From Caulobacter flavus (GTDB lineage: Bacteria > Pseudomonadota > Alphaproteobacteria > Caulobacterales > Caulobacteraceae), in the NCBI RefSeq assembly GCF_003722335.1, contig NZ_CP026100.1, positions 3,136,001 to 3,200,000 on the forward strand: DNA of 64,000 nt, written 5' to 3'. The notes under the pieces are model-generated. The model ran no database searches, had not been told where the DNA came from, and was given only the letters and a program-made list of their open reading frames with translations. A program made the translations under genes and the position numbers. Positions 1-9,893 of the stretch are shown here, piece after piece. How positions within the stretch are numbered: the stretch's first letter is position 1; each line of letters begins with the position of its first letter.

Positions 1-152
1 GTGTAGTAGTAGGCGCGCACGAGCAGGCCGCGCTTCTTGAACTCGTCGAGGAGCTTACGATAGTCGATGTCGAAGCCCAGCGCCTTGGCGGCGGAATAGA
101 GATTGGCCCCGTCGATGAACAGCGCCAACCGCTCGGTCGGGTAGAAGGTCAC
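1..152 (-). CDS. NYN-domain (LabA/DUF88-like) protein, N-terminal part
   Basis: Partial gene whose C-terminus lies beyond the left edge. A GTG start at 152 opens a frame reading MTFYPTERLALFIDGANLYS and continuing to the edge. The FIDGANLY motif, with an early Asp in a beta strand, is the hallmark of NYN/PIN-like metal-dependent ribonuclease domains of the LabA family; the Asp is one of the expected acidic metal ligands. About 50 residues are visible, so further domains cannot be judged. It is divergent from folK, with only about 12 bases between the two possible starts, so the promoters must overlap. Family assignment is by motif; an RNA-processing role is inference. Confidence 0.7.
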   Translation of the reverse strand, partial: MTFYPTERLALFIDGANLYSAAKALGFDIDYRKLLDEFKKRGLLVRAYYY

Positions 153-164
153 GGGTCTAATTCC

Positions 165-692
165 TTGAAAAATCGGCTTGATCGAAATGGTCTGGACGCG
201 GCCGTGGTCGTCGCCCTCGGCTGTAATCTGCCGGGAGCCTACACGAGTCGCGAGGCTCTGTTGGAGGCGGCTGTGTCGGCGCTCGCCGGCGAGGGCATGG
301 CGGTGGTCGTCCGCTCGGGATGGTGGACCTCGGCCGCCTGGCCCGACCCCGCCGGGCCGGCCTATCTGAACGGCGTCGCGCTGGTGGAGACCGGCCTCTC
401 GCCGGTCGAGACCCTGGCCGGGCTGCATCGCGTCGAGGCCGCGTTCGGCCGCGCCCGATCCGAACGCAACGCCGCCCGCACGCTCGACCTCGATCTGATC
501 GCCCATGGGCGGACGGTGACGGACGGCAATCTCGTCCTGCCGCACCCGCGCGCCCACGAGCGCCTGTTCGTGATGGGGCCGCTGACGGAGGTGGCGCCGG
601 GCTGGACTCATCCTGTGCTGGGAGAGAGCGCGAAGGCGCTTGCCACGAGGGCGACGGTAGGAGCCGACGCCAAGCCGTACCCCCACCCGTAA
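165..692 (+). CDS. folK: 2-amino-4-hydroxy-6-hydroxymethyldihydropteridine pyrophosphokinase
   Basis: Transfers pyrophosphate from ATP to 6-hydroxymethyl-7,8-dihydropterin in cytosolic folate synthesis. The 175-residue product has the usual family length and motifs: ALGCNLPG near the N-terminus (usual form GSNLG), GPAYLNGVALVET in the middle, the HPPK signature RTLDLDLI with its metal-binding Asp pair, and LPHPRAHERLFVMGPLTEVAPGW towards the end in the usual order. No ATG is available near the N-terminus: the start is either TTG at 165 or GTG at 204, which would remove 13 unconserved residues. It stands apart from other folate genes; the next gene is rpoZ about 200 bases downstream, after a short palindromic repeat. 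Confidence 0.9.
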   Translation: MKNRLDRNGLDAAVVVALGCNLPGAYTSREALLEAAVSALAGEGMAVVVRSGWWTSAAWPDPAGPAYLNGVALVETGLSPVETLAGLHRVEAAFGRARSERNAARTLDLDLIAHGRTVTDGNLVLPHPRAHERLFVMGPLTEVAPGWTHPVLGESAKALATRATVGADAKPYPHP

Positions 693-694
693 GA

Positions 695-720
695 TCCTCG
701 CTTTCGCGGGGATTTTACGG
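695..720. repeat. Short palindromic interspersed repeat (CGCGGGGATTTTACGG type)
   Basis: The segment contains CGCTTTCGCGGGGATTTTAC. Related copies occur in both orientations at 32295-32321, 32370-32394, 57907-57928 and 58109-58135, always between genes. It behaves as a dispersed REP-like intergenic element; its function is unknown. Confidence 0.6.
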
Positions 721-896
721 AAGGGGGAGGTGGGTTCATCCGCTCAACCAAGCCTTCATGTTGTTCCGGCTGGACTTTGCCTTCCGGAAAAGGCATAGAC
801 GCCGCCTCGCGAAAGCTGGGTGACAACCGAAGCGGCGTTGCGTGACGCCGCACGGAGCCCTATTTTGAGAGACCTTACGGTCAGCCCGAGGAATTC

Positions 897-1256
897 ATGG
901 CCCGCGTCACCGTCGAAGATTGCGTCGAGAAGGTTCCCAACCGCTTCGCGCTCGTCCTGCTGTCGGCGCACCGCGCTCGCGGCATCTCGGCCGGCGCGGC
1001 CCTGATGGTCGACCGCGACAACGACAAGAACCCGGTCGTCGCCCTGCGCGAGATCGCTGACGACGTGATCGATCACGAGGGGCTCAAGGAGCACCTGATC
1101 ACCACGCTGCAGCGCGTCGACGAGCACTCGGAAGCCGAGGAAGAGGCCGAAACCCTCGCCCTGCTGGCCGATCCGACCCACATGCAGATGAGCGAACTGG
1201 AACTCGTTCGCGCGCTGCAGAGCGACCGCGACGGCGGTCAGGAGGAGCGGTACTGA
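897..1256 (+). CDS. rpoZ: DNA-directed RNA polymerase omega subunit
   Basis: Small accessory subunit that helps assemble and stabilise beta-prime in RNA polymerase. The 119-residue product starts [20 protein letters not shown], matching the family's N-terminus, followed by the conserved ALREIAD segment in which omega contacts beta-prime. The acidic C-terminal extension is common in alphaproteobacteria. An ATG at 897 is preceded by GAGGAA. It overlaps the proposed spoT start: the stop TGA at 1254-1256 shares bases with a CTG codon at 1253. The rpoZ-spoT pairing is widespread in proteobacteria and fits omega's role in the ppGpp response. Confidence 0.95.
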   Translation: MARVTVEDCVEKVPNRFALVLLSAHRARGISAGAALMVDRDNDKNPVVALREIADDVIDHEGLKEHLITTLQRVDEHSEAEEEAETLALLADPTHMQMSELELVRALQSDRDGGQEERY

Positions 1257-3619
1257 GCCCCGACGGCGCAGACCCTCTGATCATCGAAGCGGCGCCCGCC
1301 GCCGCTCCGTCCGAACGCGCGCCCGAATCTGTCTCGTCAGAGACGGAGTCGGGCGCGTCTTCGTCTGAGCTTCCTGTCGCCGCGGCGCTCGCCGCGACCG
1401 CGCTGGAAGCCCCGCCGGCTCCGAAGCCGCGCAAGTTCCTTCGCCAGTACGAGCTGATCGAGCGGGTCCACGCCTACGACCCGACGGCCGACGAGGCCCT
1501 GCTCAACCGCGCCTACGTCTTCGCCATGCGCATGCACGGCAGCCAGACGCGCGCCAGCGGCGACCCCTACTACGCCCACCCGATCGAGGTGGCGGGCATC
1601 CTCACCGAGTATCGGCTCGACACCGCGACCATCGTCACCGCGCTTCTGCACGACGTCATCGAGGACACGCCGGTCACCAAGGAGGAGATCGGCAAGCTGT
1701 TCGGCGAGGAGATCGCCGAGCTGGTCGAGGGCGTCACCAAGCTCTCGAAGCTGGAGCTGCAGGCCGAGCACACGCGCCAGGCCGAGAACCTGCGCAAGTT
1801 CATCCTGGCCATCTCCAAGGACGTCCGCGTCCTACTGGTCAAGCTGGCCGACCGTCTGCACAACATGCGGACGCTGCACTTCATCAAGAACCAAGCCAAG
1901 CGCGAGCGCATCGCCCGCGAGACGCGCGACATCTATGCGCCGCTGGCCCGCAACATCGGCTGCCACCGCATCTGCACCGAGCTGGAGGAGCTGTCCTTCC
2001 AGCACACCAACCCGGTCGCCCGCGACGCGATCGTCCGCCGTCTGGCGAAGCTGCGCGAAGAGCAGGGCGGCGCGGTGGCGCTGGTCAGCCAGGAGATCCA
2101 GGCCCGTCTGGAATCGGCCAATCTGCCGGCCCGCGTGTTCGGCCGCGAAAAGGCCCCTTACTCGATCTGGCGCAAGCTGCAGCGCAAGTCGATCGGCTTC
2201 TCGCAGATGTCCGACATCTACGCCTTCCGCGTGATCGTCGACAGCGAGGAGGACTGCTATCGGGCCCTCGGCGTCGTGCACCGGGCCTGGTCCAGCGTGC
2301 CCGACCGCTTCAAGGACTTCATCTCGACGCCTAAGCGCAACAACTACCGCTCGCTGCACACCACGGTGGTGGGGCCGCGCGGCATGCGCATCGAGATGCA
2401 GATCCGCACAGAGTCCATGGACCGCGTGAACGAAGAGGGGGTGGCCGCCCACTTCCGCTACAAGGACGCCTCCTACGGCCTCGACCTTGAGGGCATGGAG
2501 GCCGCCGGCGGCCGCGACCCGCTGGCCAACCTGCGCCAGCTGGTGCAGGTGCTCGAGCACGGCGGCGACAGCGAGGAGCTGGTCGAGCACGCCAAGCTCG
2601 AGATGTTCCTCGACCAGGTGTTCGTGTTCACGCCCAAGGGAAGGCTGGTCAGCCTGCCCCGGGGCGCGATGCCGCTGGACTTCGCCTACGCCGTCCACAC
2701 CAGCGTCGGCGACACCTGCATCGGCGTGAAGATCAACGGCGAGCTCAAGCCCCTGCGCACCATCCTCACCAACGGCGACGTGGTCGAGGTGATCCGCGGC
2801 TCCAAGCCGGTGGTGCCGCCGGACTGGCGCTCGCTGACGGTCACGGGCCGCGCCCGCTCGGCCATCCGCCGCCACATCCGCCAGACCGAGAAGGAAGAGT
2901 TCCTGCGCCTGGGCCGGGTGTCGGTCGAGCAGACCTTCGAGCGGGCCGGCAAGAACCTCAAGGACGTGTCGCTGCGTCCGATCCTGGAACGCTTCGCGCT
3001 GGAGAGCGAGGAGGCCCTGTTCGACGCCGTCGGTCGTGGGCGCGTCACGCCCAGCCAGGTTCTGGAGACGGCGTTCCCCGGCATGGTCGACGCCGACCGC
3101 GAGGCGGCCACGGCGCGCCGCAAGATCGAGGGCGGCAAGGGCGCTAGGCTCTATGTGCGCGGCGGCGGGCTGACGCCCGGCGTCTCGCTGCACTTCGCCC
3201 ACTGCTGCAGCCCGGTGCCGGGCGACCGCATCGTCGGCATCCTGCGCGAAGACGCGGCCAAGGATCAGGACGGGGGGCTCGACGTCCACACCATCGACTG
3301 TCCGAAGCTGGCCGAATACGAGGACCGCGAGGACCTCTGGCGCGACCTCAACTGGACGCCCGAGGCCGAGCGCGACACCGTCTCGCTGGCCCGCCTGCAC
3401 GCCACCATCGGCAACGCGCCGGGCGTGCTGGGCCAGGTCTGCACGATCATCGGCGAGGCCGGCGGCAACATCGTCAATCTGCGCATGCACCACCGGCAGA
3501 GCGACTTCTTCGACACCGACATCGACGTCGAGGTGCGCGACGCCAAGCACCTGACCAACATCTCGGCGGCGCTGCGCACCTGCCCGTCGGTCGAGACGGT
3601 GGACCGGACGCGGGGCTGA
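1253..3619 (+). CDS. spoT: Bifunctional (p)ppGpp synthetase/hydrolase, RelA/SpoT family
   Basis: Makes and degrades (p)ppGpp. Domains in order on 788-residue numbering: an Ala/Glu/Ser-rich lead of about 60 residues; an HD hydrolase with the LLHDVIEDT motif (H133-D134); a synthetase with [11 protein letters not shown] and RFKD at 352-355; TGS from about 430; a Cys pair ([11 protein letters not shown]); and a C-terminal ACT domain. RFKD is the RXKD signature of bifunctional Rel enzymes; RelA-type synthetases have EXDD. The conserved segment [20 protein letters not shown] lies upstream of the first ATG (1526), and no ATG, GTG or TTG exists in frame back to a stop at 1058. CTG at 1253, seven bases after AGGAGG (1240-1245), is the best start. 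An ATG start at 1526 would lose the first conserved helices. Confidence 0.9.
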   Translation: MSPDGADPLIIEAAPAAAPSERAPESVSSETESGASSSELPVAAALAATALEAPPAPKPRKFLRQYELIERVHAYDPTADEALLNRAYVFAMRMHGSQTRASGDPYYAHPIEVAGILTEYRLDTATIVTALLHDVIEDTPVTKEEIGKLFGEEIAELVEGVTKLSKLELQAEHTRQAENLRKFILAISKDVRVLLVKLADRLHNMRTLHFIKNQAKRERIARETRDIYAPLARNIGCHRICTELEELSFQHTNPVARDAIVRRLAKLREEQGGAVALVSQEIQARLESANLPARVFGREKAPYSIWRKLQRKSIGFSQMSDIYAFRVIVDSEEDCYRALGVVHRAWSSVPDRFKDFISTPKRNNYRSLHTTVVGPRGMRIEMQIRTESMDRVNEEGVAAHFRYKDASYGLDLEGMEAAGGRDPLANLRQLVQVLEHGGDSEELVEHAKLEMFLDQVFVFTPKGRLVSLPRGAMPLDFAYAVHTSVGDTCIGVKINGELKPLRTILTNGDVVEVIRGSKPVVPPDWRSLTVTGRARSAIRRHIRQTEKEEFLRLGRVSVEQTFERAGKNLKDVSLRPILERFALESEEALFDAVGRGRVTPSQVLETAFPGMVDADREAATARRKIEGGKGARLYVRGGGLTPGVSLHFAHCCSPVPGDRIVGILREDAAKDQDGGLDVHTIDCPKLAEYEDREDLWRDLNWTPEAERDTVSLARLHATIGNAPGVLGQVCTIIGEAGGNIVNLRMHHRQSDFFDTDIDVEVRDAKHLTNISAALRTCPSVETVDRTRG

Positions 3620-3638
3620 CCCCGTGCGTGGCCCTCGT

Positions 3639-3714
3639 CCTTCGACAAGCTCAGGATGAGGACCATTTCGGGCGGAGCGGTCGCAGGAAAACCTCACCCT
3701 GAGCTTGTCGAAGG
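3639..3714. repeat. Inverted intergenic repeat (CCTTCGACAAGCTCAGG family)
   Basis: Two 23-base arms, 3639-3661 and 3692-3714, are inverted copies with one mismatch and 30 bases between them. Similar pairs lie at 47289-47364, with a half copy near 26611. It lies between converging genes (spoT and the AhpD-like gene) and could fold in either transcript, but there is no T tract, so a terminator role is only possible. Confidence 0.65.
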
Positions 3715-3734
3715 GCGGGGTTTTCGCCCTCGCC

Positions 3735-4187
3735 TCAGGCCGCCTTCACCGGCTGCTCGATCCAGAGACCAAAGCCCACCGCCAGGCGGTTCCAGCCGTT
3801 GATGACGTTGATCATCAGGGTCAGCTTGACCTGCTCCTCATCGCTGAACTGCGCGGCCAGGTCGGCGTGGGCCGCTTCCTGCGTGTGGCCTTCCGACAGG
3901 CGGGTGAGGGCCTCGGTCCAGGCCAGGGCGGCGCGTTCGCGAGGCGTGTAGCAGGGCGCCTCGCGCCAGGCCGACAACAGGTAGATGCGCTGCTCGGTCT
4001 CGCCCTGGGCGCGGGCCTCGACCGTATGCATGTTGATGCAGTTGGCGCAGGCGTTGATCTGCGAGGCGCGGATCTTGACCAGTTCGACCAGGCTGGGCTC
4101 CAGGCCGGCGGCGATGGTGGTCGAGGCGGCGAACCAGGACTTCATCACGGCCGGAGCGGCGGCGAAGGGATCGAGCTTGGCGGTCAT
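3735..4187 (-). CDS. Carboxymuconolactone decarboxylase / AhpD-like protein
   Basis: The 150-residue all-helical protein contains the AhpD core: ELVKIRASQINACANCINMHT with the CxxC pair and a following His, the typical peroxidatic motif of alkylhydroperoxidase AhpD-like proteins. A C-terminal KLTLMINVINGWNRLAVGFG segment is also typical. A redox or peroxide-defence role is known for the family; the substrate is unknown. Start ATG 4187 is chosen because AAGGAG sits at the right distance; an 11-codon longer frame exists. It lies downstream of the Nudix gene on the same strand (gap about 78 bases) and may be co-transcribed. Confidence 0.85.
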   Translation of the reverse strand: MTAKLDPFAAAPAVMKSWFAASTTIAAGLEPSLVELVKIRASQINACANCINMHTVEARAQGETEQRIYLLSAWREAPCYTPRERAALAWTEALTRLSEGHTQEAAHADLAAQFSDEEQVKLTLMINVINGWNRLAVGFGLWIEQPVKAA

Positions 4188-4265
4188 GGCGGGTCTCCTT
4201 TGAGAGGGTTGCGCCGCCATGACGAGGCGAGGGCCGCGCGTGTGACGCGGCCTCGCGAAAAAAGT

Positions 4266-4676
4266 TCAGTTCGCGCCGCGCAGGGCCGCCACGGCGTCGC
4301 GCGTGGCCTGGGTGAGCGGCGTGGGCAGGGCGTCCAGCGCGAACCAGCCCCAGTCGGCGATCGCCTCGGGTTCCTGGATCGCCGGCTCGCCCACGCAGCC
4401 GTCGGCGCGATAGGTCACGGCCAGCCAGTGGCTGGTCTCGTCGATCATGTCGGTCACCGCCAGCACCGGGCCGGCGGCGATCCCGATCCCCAGCTCCTCG
4501 CGGATCTCGCGCTCGGCGCAGGCGCGGCCCGGCTCGCCCCAGTCGAGCTTGCCGCCCGGCTGGCCCCAATGACCGGTCTCGGGCTGGCGACGGCGCCGGA
4601 CCAGCAGGATGCGACCCTGGGCGTCGATGATGGCCGCGCCGCAGCCGACGCGGGGACGGGGAGGGGAGTCGTTCAT
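4266..4676 (-). CDS. NUDIX hydrolase
   Basis: Hydrolyses a nucleoside diphosphate linked to another moiety; the specific substrate is unknown. The 136-residue protein has the Nudix box starting at GGKLDWGE and continuing to REIREELGI, matching GX5EX7REUXEEXGU with the catalytic Glu residues present. It is preceded by [20 protein letters not shown], typical of the MutT-like subgroup. ATG 4676 (MNDSPPRP) is preferred; an upstream in-frame extension to 4739 would run into the pyrE promoter region and adds unconserved residues. Divergent from pyrE. Confidence 0.85.
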   Translation of the reverse strand: MNDSPPRPRVGCGAAIIDAQGRILLVRRRRQPETGHWGQPGGKLDWGEPGRACAEREIREELGIGIAAGPVLAVTDMIDETSHWLAVTYRADGCVGEPAIQEPEAIADWGWFALDALPTPLTQATRDAVAALRGAN

Positions 4677-4744
4677 GGCCGCTGTCCTACGCCCCTTTGT
4701 CTGTGGTTTGTAGACTCGCCGCGCTGGCCTTATATCCACGGCTC

Positions 4745-5329
4745 ATGACCAACGACGACGTCCTCGAAGAATTCCGCGCCGCCGGCGCCCTGCGCGAAGG
4801 CCACTTCGTGCTGTCCAGCGGCCTGCACAGCCCGGTCTTCCTGCAGAAGAACCTGGTGTTCATGCGGCCCGAGCGCTGCGAGCGCCTGTGCAAGGCCCTG
4901 GCCGACAAGATCGTGGCCACGGTGGGCCATGTCGACGTGGCGGTTTCGCCCGCCGTCGGCGGCATCATCCCCGGCTACGAGACCGCCCGTCACCTGAACG
5001 TGCCGTCGATCTATGTCGAGCGCGAGGGCGGCGGCTTCAAGTTCCGTCGCGGCTTCCACATCGAGCCGGGCCAGAAGGTCGTGATGGTCGAGGACATCGT
5101 CACCACCGGCCTGTCGTCGCGCGAATGCATCCAGGCGATCAAGGACGCCGGCGGCGACGTCGTGGCCGCGGCCTGCATCGTCGACCGCTCGGGCGGCAAG
5201 GTCGATGTCGGCGTGCCGCTGATCGCCCTGGCCAGCCTCGAAGTCCCGGCCTATCCGGCCGACGCCCTGCCGCCCGAACTGGCCGCGATCCCGATCGAGG
5301 ATCCGGGCAGTCGCCGGCTGAAGGGCTGA
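4745..5329 (+). CDS. pyrE: Orotate phosphoribosyltransferase
   Basis: Converts orotate and PRPP to orotidine 5'-monophosphate in de novo pyrimidine synthesis. The 194-residue protein has the PRPP-binding loop [14 protein letters not shown] and the upstream [13 protein letters not shown] segment, which contributes to the orotate/PRPP site. Length fits the family. ATG 4745 ([10 protein letters not shown]) is chosen; an earlier TTG-type start would add 16 unconserved residues. It is followed by pdxJ with only five bases between, so the two are probably co-transcribed. Confidence 0.95.
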   Translation: MTNDDVLEEFRAAGALREGHFVLSSGLHSPVFLQKNLVFMRPERCERLCKALADKIVATVGHVDVAVSPAVGGIIPGYETARHLNVPSIYVEREGGGFKFRRGFHIEPGQKVVMVEDIVTTGLSSRECIQAIKDAGGDVVAAACIVDRSGGKVDVGVPLIALASLEVPAYPADALPPELAAIPIEDPGSRRLKG

Positions 5330-5334
5330 GGCCC

Positions 5335-6111
5335 ATGCTCCGGCTCGGCGTCAACATCGACCACGTGGCCACGATCCGCAACGCACGCGGGTCGAGCTAT
5401 CCGGAACCGGTGCGCGCCGCCGAGCTGGCCCTGGCGGCCGGCGCCGACGGCATCACCGCGCACCTGCGCGAGGATCGCCGCCACATCAGCGACGCCGACA
5501 TCGCCGTCCTGACCGACCTCTGCCTCAAGCGCGGCAAGCCGCTGAACTTCGAAATGGCGGTCACCGACGAGATGGTCGGCATCGCCATGAACGCTAAGCC
5601 GCATGCTGCCTGCCTTGTGCCCGAGCGGCGTGAGGAAGTGACCACCGAAGGCGGCCTCGACGTCGTGAAGGGCGCCAACCGCATCGCCGACGCCACGGCC
5701 CGCCTGCGCACCGTGGGCGCTCGGGTATCACTGTTCATCGAGCCCGACCACGCCCAGATCCAGGCTTCGGCCGACGTCGGCGCTCAGGTCGTCGAGCTGC
5801 ACACCGGCGCCTATTGCGACGCCGCCCGCGCCGGCGAGACCGAGCGCGCCGCCGCCATCCTCGACCGTCTGAAGTCGGGCGCGGCCTTCGCGGCCTCGCT
5901 GGGGCTGGAGGTCCACGCCGGACACGGCATCGACTACGCCACGGTCAAGCCGGTGGCTGCGATCCCGCAGATCGTCGAGCTGAACATCGGCCACTTCCTG
6001 ATCGGCGAGGCGATCTTCGTGGGCCTGCCCCAGGCCATACTGCGGATGCGGACCTTGATGGACGCGGCCAGGCTCGAGCATCCCGCAAAAGTGGAGGCCG
6101 GTTTTGCGTAA
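5335..6111 (+). CDS. pdxJ: Pyridoxine 5'-phosphate synthase
   Basis: Condenses 1-deoxyxylulose 5-phosphate with aminoacetone phosphate to give pyridoxine 5'-phosphate, the last ring-forming step of vitamin B6 synthesis. The 258-residue TIM-barrel protein starts [18 protein letters not shown], the family's signature first strand, and shows HLREDRRHI, the catalytic-site [17 protein letters not shown] and a C-terminal [17 protein letters not shown] phosphate-binding segment. ATG 5335 follows the pyrE stop closely. The pdxJ-acpS order that follows is common in proteobacteria. Confidence 0.96.
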   Translation: MLRLGVNIDHVATIRNARGSSYPEPVRAAELALAAGADGITAHLREDRRHISDADIAVLTDLCLKRGKPLNFEMAVTDEMVGIAMNAKPHAACLVPERREEVTTEGGLDVVKGANRIADATARLRTVGARVSLFIEPDHAQIQASADVGAQVVELHTGAYCDAARAGETERAAAILDRLKSGAAFAASLGLEVHAGHGIDYATVKPVAAIPQIVELNIGHFLIGEAIFVGLPQAILRMRTLMDAARLEHPAKVEAGFA

Positions 6112-6168
6112 GGATGCTCGACAACAAGAAGGCGCCGAGCGCGCCTCGCGCTCGGTGGAGAGCGCGGC

Positions 6169-6570
6169 GTGATCATCGGCATCGGTTCGGACCTCAGCGA
6201 CATCCGCCGCATAGAGAAGACGCTGGAACGTTTCGGCGAGCGCTTCACCAACAAGGTCTTCACCGAGATCGAGCGCAAGCGGTCCGAGCGAAAGCCCGAT
6301 CGCGCCTCCAGCTACGCCAAGCGCTTCGCCGCCAAGGAGGCCTGCTCCAAGGCCCTGGGCACGGGCCTGAAGCAGGGCGTGCACCTGGGAGACATGGGCG
6401 TGGTCAACCTGCCGTCGGGCAAGCCGACCATGGCCCTGACCGGCGGGGCGGCGGCCAAGCTGGCCCAGCTGATCCCCGAGGGCATGGTTCCGGTGATCCA
6501 CCTGTCGCTGACCGACGACCACCCCTACGCTCAGGCCTTCGTGATCATCGAGGCCGTGCCGGCGTCATGA
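6169..6570 (+). CDS. acpS: Holo-[acyl-carrier-protein] synthase
   Basis: Transfers 4'-phosphopantetheine from CoA to the Ser of acyl carrier protein. The 133-residue protein has both metal and CoA motifs: GIGSDL with Asp8, and [16 protein letters not shown] with Glu57. Start is GTG 6169. It overlaps the next gene by four bases (ATGA), which implies translational coupling with the lipoprotein gene. A 57-base gap separates it from pdxJ. Confidence 0.94.
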   Translation: MIIGIGSDLSDIRRIEKTLERFGERFTNKVFTEIERKRSERKPDRASSYAKRFAAKEACSKALGTGLKQGVHLGDMGVVNLPSGKPTMALTGGAAAKLAQLIPEGMVPVIHLSLTDDHPYAQAFVIIEAVPAS

Positions 6571-7136
6571 AGGTCTGGCGCGGCGCAGGCCTGGGACTGG
6601 GTCTCGCGCTGAGCGCCTGCGCCGGTCATCCGGATTGGTCGCCGGCGAAGCCTCCCGAGGGCGCGGTGCGCTTCTCTGTCGAAGGCGATGGCGACGCGCG
6701 CTACTGGGACGAGCGCGACGGCGTGCTGATCGTCTTCCGTGACGACAGCTTCATCACCCCCGCCGAGCTCGAGTTCTTCTGTCTGAAAGGCGACTTCGTC
6801 CATGTCCGCGCCGACGGTCTGGAGGTCGCCGTCGACGTCGGCGGCGTGGTTCCCGTCGAGGTCGGCCTGAGCAACGGGACGAGCGACCGCATGGCCAAGC
6901 CGACCTGGCGCAGCAACGGCTTTTCGATCCGCGCCCGGTTCCAGCTGAAGATGTCGCCGGCCGAGCTTCGTACCCTGTTGTCCAGCGACAGGCTGACGAC
7001 GCGCATCGCCTTCGAGAACGAGCCCGGCAGGGTCTTCGACGATCGACGCTATCAGCCTCCGCCTGCGGCGCTGGTCGATAGGTTTCTCGCGCGATGCGGA
7101 GAGCGCGAGGCGCCTCCAATCGAGGTTGGGCGATAG
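6567..7136 (+). CDS. Putative lipoprotein of unknown function
   Basis: The 189-residue product begins with a short basic and hydrophobic leader ending in LSAC, a lipobox, so it is probably lipidated at Cys17 and anchored in the envelope. The mature part is mixed and rather acidic, with no motif I recognise. The ATG overlaps the acpS stop (ATGA). Its position between acpS and lepB suggests co-transcription with the housekeeping operon. The last 30 residues are less ordered. No function is proposed. Confidence 0.75.
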   Translation: MKVWRGAGLGLGLALSACAGHPDWSPAKPPEGAVRFSVEGDGDARYWDERDGVLIVFRDDSFITPAELEFFCLKGDFVHVRADGLEVAVDVGGVVPVEVGLSNGTSDRMAKPTWRSNGFSIRARFQLKMSPAELRTLLSSDRLTTRIAFENEPGRVFDDRRYQPPPAALVDRFLARCGEREAPPIEVGR

Positions 7137-7312
7137 GCAGGCAGGGCGGCCTGGCGGCAGATGAATAAACTTTAAGGCGACCATCGTTAGCTTCGCCTAA
7201 TCGCCGCCATGAAGCGTCACTATCGCCGGCGGTGCTTGCCCGCGACGACAACCGCGTCTAGCAAGACCTGTCGGGCTCGCCCCGACCCCCATTCGCAAAG
7301 AGCCCCGCGCGC

Positions 7313-8170
7313 ATGACCGAAGCCGTCGAGACCACGCCCCCGGAAGAAGAAAAGGGCGGCGCCGTCAACGAATTCATCGAGATCATCAAGACCGTGGCCT
7401 ACGCCCTGGGCATCGCCCTGGTGCTGCGGGTGCTGCTGTTCCAGCCGTTCACGATCCCGTCGGCCTCGATGGAGCCCAACCTCTATCAAGGCGACTACAT
7501 CATCGTCTCGAAGTTCTCGTACGGCTATTCGAAGCACTCGATCCCGTTCAGCCCGCCGCTGTTCAAGGGCCGTATCCTCGGTTCGGCGCCCAAGCGGGGC
7601 GACATCATCGTCTTCAAGCTGCCGCGCGACGGCCACGTCGACTACATCAAGCGCCTGGTGGGCCTGCCTGGCGACCAGATCCAGGTTCGCGGCGGCGCGC
7701 TCTACATCAACGGCAAGGCCGTCGAGCGCAAGGAACTGGCCGACGTGCTGGTCGACAGCGGCTACGGCTTCACCCAGCCGATGAAGCGCATCCAGGAGAC
7801 CACGCCCGAGGGCCGCACCTACCTGACCCAGGCCGACGCGGGCCCGGACACGCAGGGCGACAACACCGGCGTCTATGTCGTTCCCGAGAACTGCTACTTC
7901 TTCATGGGCGACAATCGCGACAACTCGGCCGACAGCCGCTTCAACCCGGGCATCTCGCCGTTCAAGACAGACGCCGGGACCTGCAAGTGGAACTACGAGA
8001 ACGACCAGTACACCGGCGACGCCATCGGCGTGGGCTTCGTTCCGTCCGAGAACCTGGTCGGCAAGGCGCAGATCATCCTGCTGTCGTGGAACGCCGACGC
8101 GCACCTGTTCAAGCCGTGGACCTGGTTCATGGACGCGCGTCCGAGCCGCTTCTTCCGCGTGCTGAAGTAA
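7313..8170 (+). CDS. lepB: Signal peptidase I
   Basis: Membrane-anchored Ser/Lys endopeptidase that removes signal peptides from exported proteins. The 285-residue protein has one N-terminal membrane segment (about residues 26-45) after an acidic tail. It then shows box B, IPSASMEP, with the catalytic Ser52; box [14 protein letters not shown], with the general-base Lys113; and box [13 protein letters not shown]. The operon lepB-rnc-era is the classical proteobacterial arrangement, with only four bases between lepB and rnc. The 176-base upstream gap contains no gene that I can see. Confidence 0.96.
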   Translation: MTEAVETTPPEEEKGGAVNEFIEIIKTVAYALGIALVLRVLLFQPFTIPSASMEPNLYQGDYIIVSKFSYGYSKHSIPFSPPLFKGRILGSAPKRGDIIVFKLPRDGHVDYIKRLVGLPGDQIQVRGGALYINGKAVERKELADVLVDSGYGFTQPMKRIQETTPEGRTYLTQADAGPDTQGDNTGVYVVPENCYFFMGDNRDNSADSRFNPGISPFKTDAGTCKWNYENDQYTGDAIGVGFVPSENLVGKAQIILLSWNADAHLFKPWTWFMDARPSRFFRVLK

Positions 8171-8174
8171 GATC

Positions 8175-8879
8175 ATGGCCGTGAAGGACAGGCGGGTCGC
8201 CGCCGTCGGCGACCTGGAGCGCCGGATCGGTCATCGGTTCGAGAACCGTGAGCTGCTCGAGCAGGCGCTGACCCATGCCAGCGTCGGCGACGGCGCCAAG
8301 GCCAAGGTGCGCGACAACGAGGTGCTGGAGTTCATCGGCGACCGGGTGCTGGGGCTCCTGGCCGCCGAGGCCCTGGCCGAGCGCTTCCCCAAGGCCAAAG
8401 AGGGCGAGCTCGCCCCGCGCCTCAACGCCCTGGTCAGCCGCGAGACCTGCGCCCGCGTGGCCAAGGGCGCGGAGTTGGGTCCCGCCCTGCGCCTGTCGGC
8501 GTCGTCGAGCAAGATCGGCGGCCGCGAGACGGAATCGATCCTGGCCGGCGCCTGCGAGGCCTTGATGGCCGCGCTCTATCAGGACGGCGGGCTGGACCTG
8601 GCCCGCAAGGTGTTCCTCGACCTGTGGTCCGACGAGTTCGACCGGGCCGGGCAGGGGCGTCCGCGCGATCCCAAGACCGCCCTGCAGGAATGGGCGCAGA
8701 GCAAGGGTCGACCGCTGCCGAGCTATCGCGTGCTCGACCGCACCGGTCCCGATCACGCTCCGGAATTCACCGTCGAGGTGTCGGTGAAGGACGTCGACCC
8801 GGCCATCGCCAAGGGCAAGTCTCGCCAGGAGGCCGAGAAGGCCGCCGCCAAGGCGCTGCTGGAGCGGGTGGCGGGCTAA
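8175..8879 (+). CDS. rnc: Ribonuclease III
   Basis: Double-strand-specific endoribonuclease that processes rRNA precursors and structured mRNAs. The 234-residue protein carries the RNase III signature [15 protein letters not shown] with catalytic acidic residues, a second acidic site in [16 protein letters not shown], and a C-terminal dsRNA-binding domain from [11 protein letters not shown] to [16 protein letters not shown]. The ATG at 8175 is four bases after lepB. era follows after a 63-base gap. Confidence 0.96.
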   Translation: MAVKDRRVAAVGDLERRIGHRFENRELLEQALTHASVGDGAKAKVRDNEVLEFIGDRVLGLLAAEALAERFPKAKEGELAPRLNALVSRETCARVAKGAELGPALRLSASSSKIGGRETESILAGACEALMAALYQDGGLDLARKVFLDLWSDEFDRAGQGRPRDPKTALQEWAQSKGRPLPSYRVLDRTGPDHAPEFTVEVSVKDVDPAIAKGKSRQEAEKAAAKALLERVAG

Positions 8880-8942
8880 CCCTTCGGCAGGAAGGGGTTT
8901 CAGGGGAGGATTTTGGGCGTTGCTGTGCTACACGCACGCCCA

Positions 8943-9893
8943 ATGACTGAAAACACCTCCAACACCCGCGCCGGGTTCGCCGCCATCATCGGCGCACCGA
9001 ACGCCGGCAAGTCCACCCTGGTCAACCGCATGGTCGGGGCCAAGGTCTCGATCGTCACCCAGAAGGTGCAGACGACCCGCTTCCCCGTGCGCGGCGTCGC
9101 CCTGGCCGGCGACACCCAGATCGTCCTCGTCGACACCCCCGGGATCTTCAGCCCGCGCCGCCGCCTGGACCGCGCCATGGTGCGCTCGGCCTGGGCCGGT
9201 TCGGAAGAGGCCGAGGTCACCGTGCACCTCGTCGACGTGCAGGCCGAACTGGCCGATCGCGCCCGCAACGCCACCCCGGCCGAGCACCGCGCGGTGCAGG
9301 ACGTCCAGACCATCATCGAGGCCCTCAAGGAGAGCGGCCGCAAGGTGATCCTGGCGCTCAACAAGATCGACGGCATCAAGCGCGACACGCTGCTGGCCGT
9401 GGCCAAGGACTTCTTCGACACCGGCGTCTACACCGACGTCTTCATGATCAGCGCCGAGACCGGCGCGGGCGTCGACGACCTGACCGCCAAGCTGGCCTCG
9501 ATGATGCCCGAGAGCCCCTGGCTCTATCCGGAAGACCAGACGGCCGACCTGCCGGCGCGCCTGCTGGCCGCCGAGATCACCCGCGAGAAGATCTATCTGC
9601 GCGTCCACGAGGAACTGCCCTACGCGGCCTCGGTGGAGACCACCTCGTTCGAGGAGCGCGCCGACGGCAGCGCCCGCATCGAGCAGACCATCTATGTCGA
9701 GCGCGAGGGCCAGCGGGCCATCGTTCTGGGCAAGGGCGGCCAGGTGCTGAAGTGGATCGGCCAGGCCTCGCGCGAGGAGCTGCAGGACATCCTGGACCGC
9801 AAGGTGCACCTGTTCCTGCACGTGAAGGTCAAGGAGAACTGGGCCGAGGAACGCGGCCTGTTCAGCGACATGGGTCTCGACTTCGATGTTTGA
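8943..9893 (+). CDS. era: GTPase Era
   Basis: Essential GTPase that binds the 3' end of 16S rRNA during 30S maturation. The 316-residue protein has G1 GAPNAGKST (17-25), G3 DTPG, G4 NKID and G5 SAETGAG, then a C-terminal KH domain with RAIVLGKGGQVLKWIG. Start ATG 8943 (MTENTSNT) is chosen; an upstream in-frame extension adds ten unconserved residues. The last eight bases overlap the next gene's start. Confidence 0.96.
   Translation: MTENTSNTRAGFAAIIGAPNAGKSTLVNRMVGAKVSIVTQKVQTTRFPVRGVALAGDTQIVLVDTPGIFSPRRRLDRAMVRSAWAGSEEAEVTVHLVDVQAELADRARNATPAEHRAVQDVQTIIEALKESGRKVILALNKIDGIKRDTLLAVAKDFFDTGVYTDVFMISAETGAGVDDLTAKLASMMPESPWLYPEDQTADLPARLLAAEITREKIYLRVHEELPYAASVETTSFEERADGSARIEQTIYVEREGQRAIVLGKGGQVLKWIGQASREELQDILDRKVHLFLHVKVKENWAEERGLFSDMGLDFDV

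Noticed and set aside
1832..3697. Minus-strand open frame opposite spoT
   Set aside because: Shadow frame; spoT has clear domains on the other strand.
4200..4265. Hairpin GCGAGGGCCGCG...CGCGGCCTCGC as terminator between the Nudix and AhpD-like genes
   Set aside because: On the strand of these genes the T run precedes the stem rather than following it, so it is not an intrinsic terminator for them.
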